Assembly: GCA_010909165.1 (NCBI GenBank)
Contig: VJWM01000280.1
Location: 62,001-126,000 of the forward strand
Direction: 5' to 3'
Source: Anthoceros angustus
Taxonomy: Eukaryota > Streptophyta > Anthocerotopsida > Anthocerotales > Anthocerotaceae
DNA length: 64,000 bases
Part shown: piece after piece, positions 11,566 through 24,600 of the stretch
How the letters are laid out: every line of letters begins with the position of its first letter
Position numbering within the stretch: the first letter of the stretch is position 1
Notes under the pieces: generated by a model
Databases searched by the model: none
Told to the model about the DNA's origin: nothing
The model's input: the letters and a program-made list of their open reading frames with translations, nothing else
Translations under genes and position numbers: made by a program

Positions 11566-12121
11566 ATTCTCGGTCACGAGATAATTAAAAAGTGGAATGT
11601 GTAGCCTTGAAATCGTTAACCCACGAGGGCTTTGGACAATGAGTGACTAAGCACAATGATTGTTTTTCAAACAAGAAAGGATTCCAGTGACCTTGAACCT
11701 TGACACCTTACGAGGGCTTGTCCAATGTTTATGAATATATGTAAGTCGCATCCCTCATTTATATACCCAAGTTTTCCTTGGCCCTTGGGAATCTTACGTG
11801 GAATTTTGCATCCCGAAACCCCTAATTACCATGGGCCAAGGAACAATCATCCTTGGATTTCGTCATCCCTTTTTTCCCCTTAAATTCGCCCCACTTCCTT
11901 CGAGGTTGATTCCGTCCTTGGACTTTGGCCTCACAAATTTTTCCACAAAGTTCTTCTTTCTCGAACGCCGGACGCCAAGAGTCCGCTAGCCTACTTGCGC
12001 CTCGGGACGCCGGAGTCTGCCGTCCTATTGGCGCACTCCGGCACACCAAGGCCAAGATGCACGGAGTCCGCCGGCCTACCCGCACGATCGAGCCTCCCAC
12101 TCCCCAATGCGACGTTCTCTC

Positions 12122-12207
12122 GGCCCACGGTTTAGGGTTATCGGGCCTACCACGATCGAGCCTCCCACTCCCCAATGCGACGTTCTCTCGGCCCACGGTT
12201 TAGGGTT
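12122..12207 (-). promoter_or_regulatory. Duplicated telo-box/site II element
   Basis: Two copies of TGGGCC plus AACCCTAAACC on the minus strand with a 68-bp period (GGCCCA at 12,122 and 12,190). Confidence 0.5.
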
Positions 12208-14734
12208 ATCGGGCCTACCACTCCCGAGTCGCCGTCCTTCGGCCCTCCCGTGAGACTTCTCACCGGTGAGTGCATCGATGGCGGTGTCGTGCAATCCCGA
12301 CCAGAATCGGTGAAGCTTGAGAAACCGTTTTAATTTTTGAAAGTGTTTCGTAGAAAGGGCCTATGTAAATTAGCCTACTTGTACCAAATATCAAAGGCTA
12401 TCGCATCAAGCTATGTTGGAGCTTGAAATGACAACTTGCATGCGAGAAGGAAATCAAGTCAACCAAGAACAACCTTTAGACTAAACCACATCCTTGTAGA
12501 GGCGGTGAAAACCAAGCGTGGGATGAAAACAATCACTACTATTCAAGTTTTGAAAAGGGTGGAGACCCCATTAAAAGCGTTGAGCGTTTTTAGAGGACTT
12601 AACTTTCTCAAGGAGAAGCTCTTTTGCCCACCAAAATTTTCAAACCTCCTAGGAGCAAAGATTTGCATAGTACTAAATTGCAATCAAGAATGTAGGTCGC
12701 TAGAATGAAGGTGGCGATAGTCTAAAATCTTATGTGAAACGAGTCATGTCCATGCACACGATGTTTGATTTAACGTAAGCAAAAATCTTGTCACTAAAGG
12801 ACGTGGACGAAGGTCTTTTCAATCCATGAAGTCCATCGGCAAACCTTTAACTTTGCATGGTCGGGAGTGTGCATGAGTGTAAGTGTTGGGAATGCGTGTT
12901 GACGATGCCGACCGTGGAATGCGGCGTTCTCTCGGCCCACGGTTTAGGGTTATCGGGCCTACCACTCCCGAGTCGCCCGTCCTTCGGCCCTCCCGTGAGA
13001 CTTCTCACCGGTGAGTGCACGATGGCGGTATCGTGCAATCCCGACCAGAATCGGTGAAGCTTGAGAAACCGTTTTAATTTTTGAAAGTGTTTCGTAGAAA
13101 GGGCCTATGTAAATTAGCCTACTTGTACCAAATATCAAAGGCTATCGCATCAAGCTATGTTGGAGCTTGAAATGACAACTTGCATGCGAGAGAAGGAAAA
13201 GCGAAGTCAACCAAGAACAACCTTTAGACTAAACCACATCCTTGTAGAGGCGGTGAAAACCAAGCGTGGGATGAAAACAATCACTACTATTCAAGTTTTG
13301 AAAAGGGTGGAGACCCCATTAAAAGCGTTGAGCGTTTTTAGAGGACTTAACTTTCTCAAGGAGAAGCTCTTTTGCCCACCAAAATTTTCAAACCTCCTAG
13401 GAGCAAAGATTTGCATAGTACTAAATTGCAATCAAGAATGTAGGTCGCTAGAATGAAGGTGGCGATAGTCTAAAATCTTATGTGAAACGAGTCATGTCCA
13501 TGCACACGATGTTTGATTTAACGTAAGCAAAAATCTTGTCACTAAAGGACGTGGACGACGAAGGTCTTTTCAATCCATGAAGTCCATCGGCAAACCTTTA
13601 ACTTTGCATGGTCGGGAGTGTGCATGAGTGTAAGTGTTGGGAATGCGTGTTGACGGCCGACCGTGGAATGCGGCGTTCTCTCGGCCCACGGTTTAGGGTT
13701 ATCGGGCCTACCACTCCCGAGTCGCCCGTCCTTCGGCCCTCCCGTGAGACTTCTCACGGTGAGTGCACGATGGCGGTATCGTGCAATCCCGACCAGAATC
13801 GGTGAAGCTTGAGAAACCGTTTTAATTTTTGAAAGTGTTTCGTAGAAAGGGCCTATGTAAATTAGCCTACTTGTACCAAATATCAAAGGCTATCGCATCA
13901 AGCTATGTTGGAGCTTGAAATGACAACTTGCATGCAGAGAAGGAAAATCAAGTCAACCAAGAACAACCTTTAGACTAAACCACATCCTTGTAGAGGCGGT
14001 GAAAACCAAGCGTGGGATGAAAACAATCACTACTATTCAAGTTTTGAAAAGGGTGGAGACCCCATTAAAAGCGTTGAGCGTTTTTAGAGGACTTAACTTT
14101 CTCAAGGAGAAGCTCTTTTGCCCACCAAAATTTTCAAACCTCCTAGGAGCAAAGATTTGCATAGTACTAAATTGCAATCAAGAATGTAGGTCGCTAGAAT
14201 GAAGGTGGCGAGATAGTCTAAAATCTTATGTGAAGCGAGTCATGTCCATGCACACGATGTTTGATTTAACGTAAGCAAAAATCTTGTCACTAAAGGACGT
14301 GGACGACGAAGGTCTTTTCAATCCATGAAGTCCATCGGCGGCAAACCTTTAACTTTGCATGGTCGAGTGTGCATGAGTGTAAGTGTTGGGAATGCGTGTT
14401 GGATCTTGGCCGTGGAATGCGATGCGGATGTATGGATGGGCGCGGTCGGATGCATAGGATTCAAACATTGACAGTTAATGGAGGGAGTCTCGGTCACGGC
14501 AGCTATGTCGACTATGTGCGACGCGACATACTCCTCACATCATTCTTGGCACCCGGGACAAACATTTGACCCCTTGCTTCAAAGCATAACAAATTTGGCG
14601 TCATAATGCACATCTATTGATACATTGAATTTTACGTAGTGAGAAAAGTCACCGACCATGCATGCTAGTATGTGAGCACAAGCACACATGAGCTATTTGA
14701 TTGAAGGCAAGTTCACAAGATAATCTAAGGCTCA

Positions 14735-15064
14735 ATTCACGAGCTCTTCCAAACAAAAATTCCCACTTTGCAAAAACCATGCCGGTACTATAACGGATGC
14801 ATGCGGACGCAAAAATCGTAAGTGCTCTTGAGCGTACTCACCGCCACATTACATGCGTCGGCAATGCTCTTGAGCGAGCCGCAGTTCCTCGAGATCTTCT
14901 GACCATGTATATAACTCCGGTGACCGACCGTGGGGAGCTTGGATATCAATTTTTGTTTTCCGAGGGCACTCACGGCTTGAAAGACAGCTCGCACTTCCTT
15001 GCGCATTTCGAGCTGGAACAAAACAAAGGTCGCAAAATCCTTGGGCGGATAGCTTTGACGCGAC
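14735..15064 (-). pseudogene. TFIIB-like fragment, copy 5a (C-terminal half)
   Basis: Holds only cyclin fold 2, with GVIYMV- and NVAVSTLKSTY-type words readable in different frames. It stops at the AIRPKDF region, where the word GACGCGAC joins it to spacer DNA. It has no promoter-proximal half and cannot encode TFIIB. Confidence 0.8.
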
Positions 15065-15273
15065 ATACTCCTCACATCATTCTTGGCACCGGGACAAACA
15101 TTTGACCCCTTGCTTCAAAGCATAACAAATTGGCCGTCATAATGCACATCTATTGATACATTTAATTTTACGTAGTGAGAAAAGTCACCGACCATGCATG
15201 CTAGTATGTGAGCACAAGCACACATGAGCTATTTGATTGAAGGCAAGTTCACGCGCATAATCTAAGGCTCAAT

Positions 15274-16198
15274 TCACGAGCTCTTCCAAACAAAAATTCC
15301 CACTTTGCAAAAACCATGCGGTACTATAACGGATGCATGCGGACGCAAAAATCGGTAAGTGCTCTTGAGCGTACTCACCGCCACATTACATGCGTCGGCA
15401 ATGCTCTTGAGCGAGCCGCAGTTCCTCGAGATCTTCTGACCATGTATATAACTCCGGCGGTGACCGTGGGGAGCTTGGATATCAATTTTTGTTTTCCGAG
15501 GGCACTCACGGCTTGAAAGACAGCTCGCACTTCCTTGCGCATTTCGAGCTGGAACAAAGCAGTCTTGCAAAATCCTTGGGCGGATAGCTTTGGGCCGGCG
15601 GATTTCCTCGGGTCTGTGACTCGTCATGCACGGCCCTCATTTCTAGGAGGTCCACCAACTTCCCAACAACCCCTGGTCAAGGCTATAGCTGCAGTACCCA
15701 AAGCCTCGTAGATTTCTTGCATTGACCGAGGAGTCCTTTCTTCTTTACAAGCCACGTACATAGCAGCAGCCACATACGTCTCTTCACAACTCCCTTTTCT
15801 CAAGACCCTCGCCTTCTTGTACAAGGAACTTGCCAATACTGCGTGTTGTGCACAATTCTCATTCTTCTGCGAGCTCAAATCCTATCAAAGGCGGATATCG
15901 TGCCGTCATGAGTGGGAACCCGTGCATTCGTGTTCCGCAGTGTGGATGCAACCCATTTTTCCTTGCGCTGTAGTGCGGATGCAAGTGGTTAGGCCAGCAT
16001 GGTCGAGCAAGTCATCCGTGTCGTGGGGCGTCCCACACGCTCCTTCTCCTCGTGCTCGGTGTCATTATCGAACTTCCTATATTCCAAGGTTTCGTCGATC
16101 GACGTTCTTCTAACACTAGACCGCACTGCAAATGCATCTCGGACTGCTGTCCTCATAAATCTCTGTCTTTATCTTGCACTCTAGACATTTCACTCCAT
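15274..16198 (-). pseudogene. TFIIB-like gene, copy 5b
   Basis: Full span from start region to C-terminus. An 84-codon stretch (15,624-15,878) reads ASSLYKKARVLRKGSCEET and YVAAAMYVACKEERTPRS, the complete core of cyclin fold 1. Fold 2 is readable in 15,274-15,627 in alternating frames. ATG GAG TGA at 16,198 closes the frame at codon 3. The indel pattern in fold 2 resembles copy 5a, as expected for neighbours made by a local duplication. Confidence 0.8.
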
Positions 16199-16214
16199 AT
16201 TCTCATGTCCCGAG

Positions 16215-18753
16215 ATAATTAAAAAGTGGAATGTGTAGCCTTGAAATCGTTAACCCACGAGGGCTTTGGACAATGAGTGACTAAGCACAATGATTGTTTT
16301 TCAAACAAGAAAGGATTCCAGTGACCTTGAACCTTGACACCTTACGAGGGCTTGTCCAATGTTTATGAATATATGTAAGTCGCATCCTCATTTATATACC
16401 CAAGTTTTCCTTGGCCCTTGGGAATCTTACGTGGAATTTTGCATCCGAAACCCCTAATTACCATGGGCCAAGGAACAATCATCCTTGATTTCGTCATCCC
16501 CTTTTTTTCCCCCTTAAATTCGCCCCACTTCCTTGAGGTTGATTCCGTCCTTGGACTTTGGCCTCACAAATTTTTCCACAAAGTTCTTCTTTCTCGAGCC
16601 GGACGCCAAGAGTCCGCTAGCCTACTTGCGCCCTCGGGACGCCGGAGTCCGTCCTATTGGCGCACTCCGGCACACCCGCAAGGCCAAGATGCACGGAGTC
16701 CGCCGGCCTACCCGCACGATCGAGCCTCCCACTCCCCAATGCGACGTTCTCTCGGCCCACGGTTTAGGGTTATCGGGCCTACCACTCCCGAGTCGCCGTC
16801 CTTTCGGCCCTCCCGTGAGACTTCTCACGGTGAGTGCATCGATGGCGGTGTCGTGCAATCCCGACCAGAATCGGTGAAGCTTGAGAAACCGCTTTTAATT
16901 TTTGAAAGTGTTTCGTAGAAAGGGCCTATGTAAATTAGCCTACTTGTACCAAATATCAAAGGCTATCGCGGTCAAGCTATGTTGGAGCTTGAAATGACAA
17001 CTTGCATGCAGAGAAGGAAAATCAAGTCAACCAAGAACAACCTTTAGACTAAACCACATCCTTGTAGAGGCGGTGAAAACCAAGCGTGGGATGAAAACAA
17101 TCACTACTATTCAAGTTTTGAAAAGGGTGGAGACCCCATTAAAAGCGTTGAGCGTTTTTAGAGGACTTAACTTTCTCAAGGAGAAGCTCTTTTGCCCACC
17201 AAAATTTTCAAACCTCCTAGGAGCAAAGATTTGCATAGTACTAAATTGCAATCAAGAATGTAGGTCGCTAGAATGAAGGTGGCAGATAGTCTAAAATCTT
17301 ATGTGAAACGAGTCATGTCCATGCACACGATGTTTGATTTAACGTAAGCAAAAATCTTGTCACTAAAGGACGGACGACGAAGGTCTTTTTCAATCCATGA
17401 AGTCCATCGGCAAACCTTTAACTTTGCATGGTCGGGAGTGTGCATGAGTGTAAGTGTTGGGAATGCGTGTTGACGATCGACCGTGGAATGCGATGCGGAT
17501 GTATGGATGGGCGCGGGTCGGATGCATAGGATTCAAACATTGATGCTTAATGGAGGGAGTCTCGGTCACGGCAGCTATGTCGACTATGTGCGACGCGACA
17601 TACTCCTCACATCATTCTTGGCACCCGGGACAAACATTTGACCCCTTGCTTCAAAGCATAACAAATTTGGCGTCATAATGCACATCTATTGATACATTGA
17701 ATTTTACGTAGTGAGAAAAAGTCACGACCATGCTGCATGCTAGTATGTGAGCAAGCACACTGAGCTATTTGATTGAAGGCAAGTTCACAGATAATCTAAG
17801 GCTCAATTCGAGCTCTTCCAAACAAAAATTCCCACTTTGCAAAACCATGCCGGTACTATAACGGATGCATGCGGACGCAAAAATCGGTAAGTGCTCTTGA
17901 GCGTACTCACCGCCACATTACATGCGTCGGCAATGCTCTTGAGCGAGCCGCACGGTTCCCTCGAGATCTTAGACCATGTATATAACTCCGCGGTGACCGT
18001 GGGAGCTTGGATATCGAATTTTTGTTTTCCGAGGGCACTCACTTGAAAGACAGCTCTCGCACTTCCTTGCGCATTTCGAGCTGGAACAAAAGCAGTCTTG
18101 CAAAAATCCTTGGGCGGATAGCTTTGGGCGACGGCGGATTTCCTCGGGTCTGTGGCTCGTCATGCACGGCCCTCATTTCTAGGAGGTCCACCAACTTCCC
18201 AACAACCCCTGGTCAAGGCTATAGCTGCAGTACCCAAAGCCTCGTAGATTTCTTGCATTGACCGAGGAGTCCTTTCTTCTTTACAAGCCACGTACATAGC
18301 AGCAGCCACATACGTCTCTTCACAACTCCCTTTTCTCAAGACCTCGCCTTCTTGTACAAGGAACTTGCCAATACTGCGTGTTGTGCACAATTCTCATTCT
18401 TCTGCGAGCTCGAAATCCTATCAAAGGCGGATATCAGTCATGCCATGAGTGGGAACCCGTGCATTCGTGTTCCGCAGTGTGGATGCAACCCATTTTTCCT
18501 TGCGCTGTAGTGCGGATGCAAGTGGTTAGGCCAGCATGGTCGAGCAAGTCATCCGTGTAATGAGGACGCCCCACACGCTCCTTCTCCTCGTGCTCGGTGT
18601 CATTATCGAACTTCCTATATTCCAAGGTTTCGTCGACACGACGTTCTTCTAACACTAGACCGCACTGCAAATGCCGCCTGCACTGCTGTCCTCATAAATC
18701 TCTGTCTTTATCTTGCACTCTAGACATTTCGACTCCATATTCTCTGTCACGAG
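16215..18753. repeat. Tandem array unit 6 (2,539 bp)
   Basis: Regular unit. TATA box of copy 5b at 16,390-16,398, telo-box near 16,760, conserved spacer frame at 17,073-17,276. Confidence 0.95.
17803..18738 (-). pseudogene. TFIIB-like gene, copy 6
   Basis: The start ATGGAGTCGAAATGTCTAGA is in frame with CLECK. A 78-codon stretch (18,434-18,670) reads CGLVLEERRVDETLEYRKF, then DNDTEHEEKERVGRP and DDLLDHAGLTTCIRTT, which is the zinc-ribbon end and B-reader/linker. Fold 1 is open in 18,160-18,390 and fold 2 in 17,803-18,042. Breaks lie between the two CxxC pairs, near 18,400 and at about 18,040-18,160. One of the better preserved copies. Confidence 0.83.
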
Positions 18754-21327
18754 ATAATTAAAAAGTGGAATGTGTAGCCTTGAAATCGTTAACCCACGAG
18801 GGCTTTGGACAATGAGTGACTAAGCACAATGATTGTTTTTCAAACAAGAAAGGATTCCACAGTGACCTTGAACCTTGACACCTTACGAGGGCTTGTCCAA
18901 TGTTTATGAATATATGTAAGTCGATCCCTCATTTATATACCCAAGTTTTCCTTGGCCCTTGGGAATCTTACGTGGAATTTTGCATCCGAAACCCCTAATT
19001 ACCATGGGCCAAGGAACAATCATCCTTGGATTTCGTCATCCCTTTTTTCCCCTTAAATTCGCCCCACTTCCTTCGAGGTTGATTCCGTCCTTGGACTTTG
19101 GCCTCACAAATTTTTCCACAAAGTTCTTCTTTCTCGAACGCCGGACGCCAAGAGTCCGCTAGCCTACTTGCGCCTCGGACGCCGGAGTCTGCCGTCCTAT
19201 TGGCGCACTCCGGCACACCCGCAAGGCCAAGATGCACGGAGTCCGTCGGCCTACCCGCACGATCGAGCCTCCCACTCCCCAATGCGACGTTCTCTCGGCC
19301 CACGGTTTAGGGTTATCGGGCCTACCACTCCCGAGTCGCCGTCCTTCGGCCCTCCGTGAGACTTCTCACGGTGAGTGCATCGATGGCACCGTGCAATCCC
19401 GACCAGAATCGGTGAAGCTTGAGAAACCGCTTTTAATTTTTGAAAGTGTTTCGTAGAAAGGGCCTATGTAAATTAGCCTACTTGTACCAAATATCAAAGG
19501 CTATCGCATCAAGCTATGTTGGAGCTTGAAATGACAACTTGCATGCAGAGAAGGAAAACGAAGTCAACCAAGAACAACCTTTAGACTAAACCACATCCTT
19601 GTAGAGGCGGTGAAAACCAAGCGTGGGATGAAAACAATCACTACTATTCAAGTTTTGAAAAGGGTGGAGACCCCATTAAAAGCGTTGAGCGTTTTTAGAG
19701 GACTTAACTTTCTCTCAAGGAGAAGCTCTTTTGCCCACCAAAATTTTCAAACCTCCTAGGAGCAAAGATTTGCATAGTACTAAATTGCAATCAAGAATGT
19801 AGGTCGCTAGAATGAAGGTGGCGAGATAGTCTAAAATCTTATGTGAAACGAGTCATGTCCATGCACACGATGTTTGATTTAACGTAAGCAAAAATCTTGT
19901 CACTAAAGGACGGACGAAGGTCTTTTTCCAATCCATGAAGTCCATCGGCAAACCTTTAACTTTGCATGGTCGGGAGTGTGCATGAGTGTAAGTGTTGGGA
20001 ATGCGTGTTGTGCACAATTCTCATTCTTCTGCGAGCTCGAAATCCTATCAAAGGCGGATGTATGGATGGGCGCGGGTCGGATGCATAGGATTCAAACATT
20101 GATGATTAATGGAGGAGTCTCGGTCACGGCAGCTATGTCGACTATGTGCGACGCGACATACTCCTCACATCATTCTTGGCACCCGGGACAAACATTTGAC
20201 CCCTTGCTTCAAAGAAGCATAACAAATTTGGCGTCATAATGCACACGATCTATTGATACATTGAATTTTACGAGTGAGAAAAAGTCACCGACCATGCTGC
20301 ATGCTAGTATGTGAGCACAAGCACACTGAGCTATTTGATTGAAGGCAAGTTCACAACAAGATAATCTAAGGCTCAATTCGAGCTCTTCCAAACAAAAATT
20401 CCCACTTTGCAAAAACCATGCCGGTACTATAACGGATGCATGCGGACGCAAAATCTGGTAAGTGCTCTTGAGCGTACTCACCGCCACATTACATGCGTCG
20501 GCAATGCTCTTGAGCGAGCTGCACGGTTCCCTCGAGATCTTACAGACCATGTATATAACTCCGGCGGTGACCGACTGTGGGGAGCTTCGGATATCGAATT
20601 TTTGTTTTCCGAGGGCACTCACAGCTTGAAAGACAGCTCTCGCACTTTCCTTGCGCATTTCGAGCCTGGAACAAAACAGTGCTGCAAAATCCTTGGGCCG
20701 GATAGCTTTGGACGCGCACGGCGGATTTCCTCGGGTGCGCGGCTCATGCACGGCCCTCATTTCTAGGAGGTCCACCAACTTCCCAACAACCCCTGGTCAA
20801 GGCTATAGCTGCAGTACCCAAAGCCTCGTAGATTTCTTGCATTGACCGAGGAGTCCTTTCTTCTTTACAAGCCACGTACATAGCAGCCACATCGTCTCTT
20901 CACAACTCCCTTTTCTCAAGACCCTCGCCTTCTTGTACAAGGAACTTGCCAATACTGCGTGTTGTGCACAATTCTCATTCTTCTGCGAGCTCGAAATCCT
21001 ATCAAAGGCGGATATCGCCGTCATGAGTGGGAACCCGTGCATTCGTGTTCCGCGGTGTGGATGCAACCCATTTTTCCTTTGCTGTAGTGCGGATGCAAGT
21101 GGTTAGGCCAGCATGGTCGAGCAAGTCATCCGTGTCGTGGGGCGTCCCACACGCCTCCTTCTCCTCGTGCTCGGTGTCATTATCGAACTTCCTATATTCC
21201 AAGGTTTCGTCGACACGACGTTCTTCTAACACTAGACCGCACTGCAAATGTTGCCTGCACTGTCCTCATAAATCTCTGTCTTTATCTTGCACTCTAGACA
21301 TTTCACTCCATATTCTCCTGTCACGAG
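18754..21327. repeat. Tandem array unit 7 (2,574 bp)
   Basis: Near-regular unit, but at about 20,005-20,050 a short TFIIB piece (the NENCAQH and FDRI region) is pasted into the spacer. Joins are on TGCGTGTTG and GCGGAT, words present in both places. Confidence 0.93.
20209..21311 (-). pseudogene. TFIIB-like gene, copy 7 (longest fold 2 frame)
   Basis: A 189-codon open stretch (20,209-20,778) runs from LVDLLEMRAVH through AIRPKDF, KESARAVFQAVSALGKQKFD, TAGVIYMVCKISREP, SLKSIADACNVAVSTLKSTY and PHASVIVPAWF. It then continues past the usual C-terminus for about 55 codons because the stop seen in copy 3 is shifted out of frame. This is the best uninterrupted view of cyclin fold 2. Fold 1 (20,803-21,066) and the linker (21,002-21,247) are in other frames. 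ATG GAG TGA at 21,311. Confidence 0.85.
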
Positions 21328-24300
21328 ATAATTAAAAAGTGGAATGTGTAGCCTTGAAATCGTTAACCCACGAGGGCTTTGGACAATGAGTGACTAAGCA
21401 CAATGATTGTTTTTCAAACAAGAAAGGATTCCATGACCTTGAACCTTGACACCTTACGAGGGCTTGTCCAATGTTTATGAATATATGTAAGTCGCATCCC
21501 TCATTTATATACCCAAGTTTTCCTTGGCCCTTGGGAATCTTACGTGGAATTTTGCATCCCGAAACCCCTAATTACCATGGGCCAAGGAACAATCATCCTT
21601 GGATTTCGTCATCCCCTTTTTTTCCCCTTAAATTCGCCCCACTTCCTTGAGGTTGATTCCGTCCTTGGACTTTGGCCTCACAAATTTTTCCACAAAGTTC
21701 TTCTTTCTCGAGCCGGACGCCAAGAGTCCGCTAGCCTACTTGCGCCGGACGCCGGAGTCTGCCGTCCTATTGGCGCACTCCGGCACACCAAGGCCAAGAT
21801 GCACGAGTCCGTCGGCCTACCCGCACGATCGAGCCTCCCACTCCCCAATGCGACGTTCTCTCGGCCCACGGTTTAGGGTTATCGGGCCTACCACTCCCGA
21901 GTGCGCCGTCCTTTCGGCCCTCCGTGAGACTTCTCACCGGTGAGTGCACGATGGCATGTCGTGCAATCCCGACCAGAATCGGTGAAGCTTGAGAAACCGC
22001 TTTTAATTTTTGAAAGTGTTTCGTAGAAAGGGCCTATGTAAATTAGCCTACTTGTACCAAATATCAAAGGCTATCGCGGTCAAGCTATGTTGGAGCTTGA
22101 AATGACAACTTGCATGCAGAGAAGGAAAATCAAGTCAACCAAGAACAACCTTTAGACTAAACCACATCCTTGTAGAGGTGAAAACCAAGCGTGGGATGAA
22201 AACAATCACTACTATTCAAGTTTTGAAAAGGGTGGAGACCCCATTAAAAGCGTTGAGCGTTTTTAGAGGACTTAACTTTCTCTCAAGGAGAAGCTCTTTT
22301 GCCCACCAAAATTTTCAAACCTCCTAGGAGCAAAGATTTGCATAGTACTAAATTGCAATCAAGAATGTAGGTCGCTAGAATGAAGGTGGCGATAGTCTAA
22401 AATCTTATGTGAAACGAGTCATGTCCATGCACACGATGTTTGATTTAACGTAAGCAAAAATCTTGTCACTAAAGGACGTGGACGAAGGTCTTTTTCCAAT
22501 CCATGAAGTCCATCGGCAAACCTTTAACTTGCATGGTCGGGAGTGTGCATGAGTGTAAGTGTTGGGAATGCGTGTTGACGATGCGACCGTGGAATGCGGC
22601 GTTCTCTCGGCCCACGGTTTAGGGTTATCGGGCCTACCACTCCCGAGTCGCCGTCCTTTCGGCCCTCCCGTGAGACTTCTCACCGGTGAGTGCACGATGG
22701 CAGTCGTGCAATCCCGACCTCAGAATCGTGAAGCTTGAGAAACCGTTTTAATTTTTGAAAGTGTTTCGTAGAAAGGGCCTATGTAAATTAGCCTACTTGT
22801 ACCAAATATCAAAGGCTATCGCGGTCAAGCTATGTTGGAGCTTGAAATGACAACTTGCATGCAGAGAAGGAAAATCAAGTCAACCAAGAACAACCTTTAG
22901 ACTAAACCACATCCTTGTAGAGGCGGTGAAAACCAAGCGTGGGATGAAAACAATCACTACTATTCAAGTTTTGAAAAGGGTGGAGACCCCATTAAAAGCG
23001 TTGAGCGTTTTTAGAGGACTTAACTTTCTCAAGGAGAAGCTCTTTTGCCCACCAAAATTTTCAAACCTCCTAGGAGCAAAGATTTGCATAGTACTAAATT
23101 GCAATCAAGAATGTAGGTCGCTAGAATGAAGGTGGCAGATAGTCTAAAATCTTATGTGAAACGAGTCATGTCCATGCACACGATGTTTGATTTAACGTAA
23201 GCAAAAATCTTGTCACTAAAGGACGTGGACGAAGGTCTTTTCCAATCCATGAAGTCCATCGGCAAACCTTTAACTTGCATGGTCGGGAGTGTGCATGAGT
23301 GTAAGTGTTGGGAATGCGTGTTGGATCTTGGCCGTGGAATGCGATGCGGATGTATGGATGGGCGCGGGTCGGATGCATAGGATTCAAACATTGATTAATG
23401 GAGGAGTCTCGGTCACGGCTATGTCGACTATGTGCGACGCGACATACTCCTCACATCATTCTTGGCACCCGGGACAAACATTTGACCCCTTGCTTCAAAG
23501 AAGCATAACAAATTGGCCGTCATAATGCACATCTATTGATACATTGAATTTTACGTAGTGAGAAAAGTCACCGACCATGCTGCATGCTAGTATGTGAGCT
23601 CAAGCACACATGAGCTATTTGATTGAAGGCAAGTTCACAACAGATAATCTAAGGCTCAATTCTCGAGCTCTTCCAAACAAAAATTCCCACTTTGCAAAAA
23701 CCATGCGGTACTATAACGGATGCATGCGGACGCAAAAATCTGGTAAGTGCTCTTGAGCGTACTCACCGCCACATTACATGCGTCGGCAATGCTCTTGAGC
23801 GAGCCGCAGTTCCCTCGAGATCTTAGACCATGTATATAACTCCGCGGTGACCGACCGTGGGGAGCTTGGATATCAATTTTTGTTTTCCGAGGGCACTCAG
23901 CTTGAAAGACAGCTCTCGCACTTCCTTGCGCATTTCGAGCTGGAACAAAACAAAAGGTCTTGCAAAAATCCTTGGGCGGATAGCTTTGACGCCAAGACGG
24001 CGGATTTCCTCGGTCTGGTCATGCACGGCCCTCATTTCTAGGAGGTCCACCAACTTCCCAACAACCCCTGGTCAAGGCTATAGCTGCAGTACCCAAAGCC
24101 TCGTAGATTTCTTGCATTGACCGAGGAGTCCTTTCTTCTTTACAAGCCACGACATAGCAGCCACATCGTCTCTTCACAACTCCCTTTTCTCAAGACCCTC
24201 GCCTTCTTGTACAAGGAACTTGCCAATACCGTGTTGTGCACAATTCTCATTCTTCTGCGAGCTCAAATCCTATCAAAGGCGGATATCAGTGCCGTCATGA

Positions 24301-24600
24301 GTGGGAACCCGTGCATTCGTGTTCCGCAGTGTGGATGCAACCCATTTTTCCTTTGCTCAGAGTGCGGATGCAAGTGGTTAGGCCAGCATGGTCGAGCAAG
24401 TCATCCGTGTCGTGGGGCGTCCCACACGCTCCTTCTCCTCGTGCTCGGTGTCATTATCGAACTTCCTATATTCCAAGGTTTCGTCGACACGACGTTCTTC
24501 TAACACTAGACCGCACTGCAAATGCATCTCGGACTGCTGTCCTCATAAATCTGTCTTTATCTTGCACTCTAGACATTTCACTCCATATTCTCGTCCCGAG
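21328..24600. repeat. Tandem array unit 8 with one internal duplication (3,273 bp)
   Basis: The telo-box-to-spacer block is duplicated once through the join AATGCG/GCGTTC at 22,596, the same join seen in units 5 and 10. Confidence 0.93.
23662..24586 (-). pseudogene. TFIIB-like gene, copy 8
   Basis: All parts are present, from ATG (24,586, followed by GAG TGA) to the C-terminal SGNFCLEE region. Readable blocks are YRKFDNDTEHEEKERVGRP on the linker, fragments of fold 1, and VDLLEMRAVH to GVIYMV (23,823-24,053). An extra AAACAAAAGG near 23,945 marks the AIRPKDF/LEMRKE junction and also appears in copies 5a and 11 in modified form. Multiple 1-2 nt shifts. Confidence 0.8.

Larger units (their letters stand above)
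7634..11580. repeat. Tandem array unit 4 with a triplicated 0.7 kb block (3,947 bp)
   Basis: The segment from the spacer to the TFIIB C-terminus occurs three times in a row: about 8,589-9,297, 9,298-10,012 and 10,013-10,731. The joins fall on the word GCTCTT, shared by the TFIIB C-terminal region and the spacer. Two extra stubs of the TFIIB C-terminus end at about 9,297 and 10,012. Confidence 0.92.
11581..16214. repeat. Tandem array unit 5 with stacked internal duplications (4,634 bp)
   Basis: The telo-box element is doubled with a 68-bp period (12,122 and 12,190). The telo-box-to-spacer block is then repeated with a 749-bp period through identical joins AATGCG/GCGTTC at 12,920 and 13,670. 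A partial TFIIB copy (14,735-15,064) is followed by a complete one (15,274-16,198). The first is cut at GACGCGAC, where the frame jumps back to spacer sequence. Confidence 0.92.
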